Source of the DNA: RGIG529 sp050950425
GTDB lineage: Bacteria; Bacillota; Clostridia; Oscillospirales; Oscillospiraceae
Length of the DNA: 23,101 nt
Assembly (NCBI GenBank): GCA_050950425.1
Contig: JBMNHO010000004.1
Coordinates: 1 to 23,101, forward strand
Direction: 5' to 3'
The number at the start of each line of letters is the position of its first letter. Within the stretch, counting starts at the first letter, position 1. Shown here piece by piece: positions 21,706 through 23,101 of this stretch. Below the pieces are notes generated by a model. It did not search any database. It saw only the letters and a list, made by a program, of their open reading frames with translations, and had not been told where the DNA came from. A program made the position numbers and the translations under genes.

Positions 21706-22358
21706 GCTGGACGGATATTGCCATCCCGCTGGCGTTTCTGCTGGTGCTTGGCGGCATGGCGTTTTTGCTCGTAAAGGGCGGACAAAAAGCGGATAGCGTA
21801 CGCGCAGCCGCAGCCATGGCCGCGGGTTACACCTACACCCCTAAAAAAGAAGCCAAAGCCATCATGCCGGGTATGGCATGTAATTTTCAGTATCGCCTGA
21901 GCGGCACGCTGCCCGACGGATCGTCTTGGCACATGGACTCGCATTATGAATTTGTAAGAGAAAACAAAAGGCTTATGGCGTTCACTCGATGGAGCGCCCC
22001 GATAGGCCGGGGAACGGTGCTGCTGCTACCGCCGTTGCGTGGGGTGTCTTTGTCTGCCATGGGCGGTATGCTGCGCAGCTTCGGAATGGATCTGGATATG
22101 GACATCAGCAAACTAGCACCTGTACAAAACACCACGGGGTTTGACGCTTATGCCGACGATGCCGTCTACGCGGTGCGCCTTTTGAGTGAAAACGCAACGG
22201 CGCTTTCCCGTTACGCAGCCACATATGCGGGCGCCAGACAGCCCGTCATTACAATACAAAACGGCCGCTGTGTCATACACGCCAGCTGGAACGCCGGCAA
22301 GCCCGATGATATGATCGCGCTGGCGAAGCTGGGCATCGCGCTTGCACGCAGCCTTTGA
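21702..22358 (+). CDS. Unknown single-pass membrane protein
   Basis: 218 residues. One N-terminal membrane helix (around 6-25, IAIPLAFLLVLGGMAFLLV) is followed by a soluble alpha/beta domain with NFQYRLSGTLPDGSSWHMDSHYEF near 61-84 and a C-terminal half ending in LAKLGIALARSL. I do not recognise the family. Charge distribution suggests the N-terminus is outside and the soluble domain inside. It starts within the last codons of the preceding gene and is the last member of the 16338-22358 cluster. The bidirectional terminator at 22543-22578 lies beyond it. Confidence 0.7.
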   Translation: MSWTDIAIPLAFLLVLGGMAFLLVKGGQKADSVRAAAAMAAGYTYTPKKEAKAIMPGMACNFQYRLSGTLPDGSSWHMDSHYEFVRENKRLMAFTRWSAPIGRGTVLLLPPLRGVSLSAMGGMLRSFGMDLDMDISKLAPVQNTTGFDAYADDAVYAVRLLSENATALSRYAATYAGARQPVITIQNGRCVIHASWNAGKPDDMIALAKLGIALARSL

Positions 22359-22363
22359 TTATA

Positions 22364-22380
22364 TGACGCTTGCAGCGTCA
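22364..22380. repeat. Short hairpin after the last cluster gene
   Basis: TGACGCT and AGCGTCA form a perfect 7-bp stem with a TGC loop. No T run follows, so it is probably not a terminator on its own. The rest of 22381-22542 shows no gene. Confidence 0.45.
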
Positions 22381-22542
22381 CATTTGGAGCGGGAAGGCCG
22401 GCAGCGCGTACCTGCGCTTGCCGAGGCGGGCGGCGCTTTCAATGGTTAGGACGGACAAGGCAAGTGCGGGCTATATGGGTCTTCCGAGCGAAGCTTGTGC
22501 TCTTTTGCGCGCGTTCAATTAAAACCAAGCTGAATTTGACTG

Positions 22543-22578
22543 CAATAAAACCCTCTTGAATTCAAGAGGGTTTTATTG
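22543..22578. terminator. Bidirectional terminator, 36-bp perfect palindrome
   Basis: The two 18-base arms (22543-22560 and 22561-22578) are exact inverse complements. They have GC-rich cores (CCCTCTTG/CAAGAGGG) and TTTTATT at the 3' end on both strands. It sits between the convergent genes ending at 22358 and 22641 and should stop transcription from both sides. Confidence 0.9.
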
Positions 22579-22640
22579 TTTGCGCCCGGAAAAAGCAATG
22601 CCGCGCTTGGCATGGCCATTTTATTTGCGGCATATCCCCA

Positions 22641-23101
22641 TTATGCAGACGCCGGCACATATTCAAAGTTCAAATCCACACCGCTTGGCGGCAACGCCGT
22701 AACCGTTTTCCCCGTTGTCGCATACCATTCTGAACACGCTTTCGGGAAATCAGCGGATTCGCCGCCGGTAAGCGCCGAAGGCTTATCCACATTCTTGGAA
22801 ACGCCCACCACGCCATCCTCTCCGCTTAAAGAAAGCTGGTAAAGCCTACCCTCGCCCTTTTCGTTGACGATGTAATACTGGGCAGCATACCCGTAGCCTG
22901 TCTTTTGATATTCCGCATAGATATTTTCCTTGCCGTCTTTTGTGTTGATGCAAACCAGCGCGTCGGCCCCCGCATCATACGCTACGCTAAGCAAATACGA
23001 TGTGCCGTTTTTATCCGCGTAGCTTATCGAGTGGTTTCCTCCGCTTTCCTCGTGTTTGACGTCGGTTGCCCCCATGATTGCCAATCCAATCGCTATGGCC
23101 T
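22641..23101 (-). CDS. Unknown secreted or membrane protein, 5' end outside the window
   Basis: The minus-strand frame ends at 22641 and stays open to the window edge, so the gene is partial. The first visible residues (AIAIGLAIMGA) look like the end of a signal peptide or membrane helix. About 145 residues follow: GGNHSISYADKNGTSYLLSVAYDAG, then YAAQYYIVNEKGEGRLYQLSLSG, then ADFPKACSEWYATTGKTVTALPP. This suggests a small extracellular beta-rich domain. A TTG at 23084 or the ATG at 23075 is unlikely to be the real start. No family is recognised. It converges on the protease cluster across the palindromic terminator. Confidence 0.6.
   Translation of the reverse strand, partial: AIAIGLAIMGATDVKHEESGGNHSISYADKNGTSYLLSVAYDAGADALVCINTKDGKENIYAEYQKTGYGYAAQYYIVNEKGEGRLYQLSLSGEDGVVGVSKNVDKPSALTGGESADFPKACSEWYATTGKTVTALPPSGVDLNFEYVPASA

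Noticed and set aside
1..23101. CRISPR array, tRNA or rRNA genes
   Set aside because: No regularly spaced repeats, cloverleaf sequences or conserved rRNA stretches were seen.

Overview
The window looks like chromosomal DNA of an anaerobic member of the Clostridia (Firmicutes). Supporting signs are strong AGGAGG-type ribosome binding sites, TTGNNN-17-TATAAT promoters, TTG and GTG starts, the TrkA/TrkH arrangement, a NapH-type 4Fe-4S membrane protein, paired Crp/Fnr regulators, a Ric-type repair protein and remnants of large serine recombinases. The species cannot be named from the sequence alone.

Layout. (1) 1-355: tail of a decayed serine recombinase on the minus strand, with a terminator. 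(2) 356-4041, minus strand: K+ uptake genes trkA and trkH, preceded by a truncated prenyltransferase/squalene-cyclase-like gene whose 3' end is joined by a deletion to the 3' part of a TPR gene. (3) 4042-9475, plus strand: an ABC-2 exporter pair, then a P2-type cation ATPase and a small AtpI-like membrane protein. Each of the two transcription units starts with the same promoter plus structured leader RNA ending in a terminator. This is the best candidate for an interesting regulatory system here: one RNA sensor appears to control two exporters. The ATPase carries Gly in place of the phosphorylated Asp. (4) 9500-10800: repeat copy A, the C-terminal half of a serine recombinase, its terminator, and the tail of an XRE-type regulator. 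(5) 10794-15700: a redox/metal region with two Crp/Fnr regulators, a 4Fe-4S membrane protein, and an operon of ric, a heavy-metal P-type ATPase and an HMA metallochaperone. Crp/Fnr-like palindromes lie at about -41.5 of two promoters. Both ric and the ATPase carry a single extra base. (6) 15700-16300: non-coding, mobile-element-like DNA with repeat copy B, terminators and a short peptide reading frame. (7) 16338-22358, plus strand: a compact, mostly unrecognised cluster of membrane and zinc-ribbon proteins around an intact subtilisin-like protease with a cytoplasmic zinc ribbon. (8) 22359-23101: a bidirectional terminator and the 3' part of an unknown secreted or membrane protein on the minus strand.

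How it fits together. Regions 2 and 3 read as cation homeostasis (K+ import, cation or drug export). Region 5 reads as oxygen/nitrosative/metal stress under Crp/Fnr control. Region 7 could be an envelope-stress or surface-proteolysis module, but that is inference. Several genes carry single-base lesions (two or three +/-1 shifts and one active-site substitution). Either parts of the window are decaying or the sequence contains errors; raw-read checks would decide.
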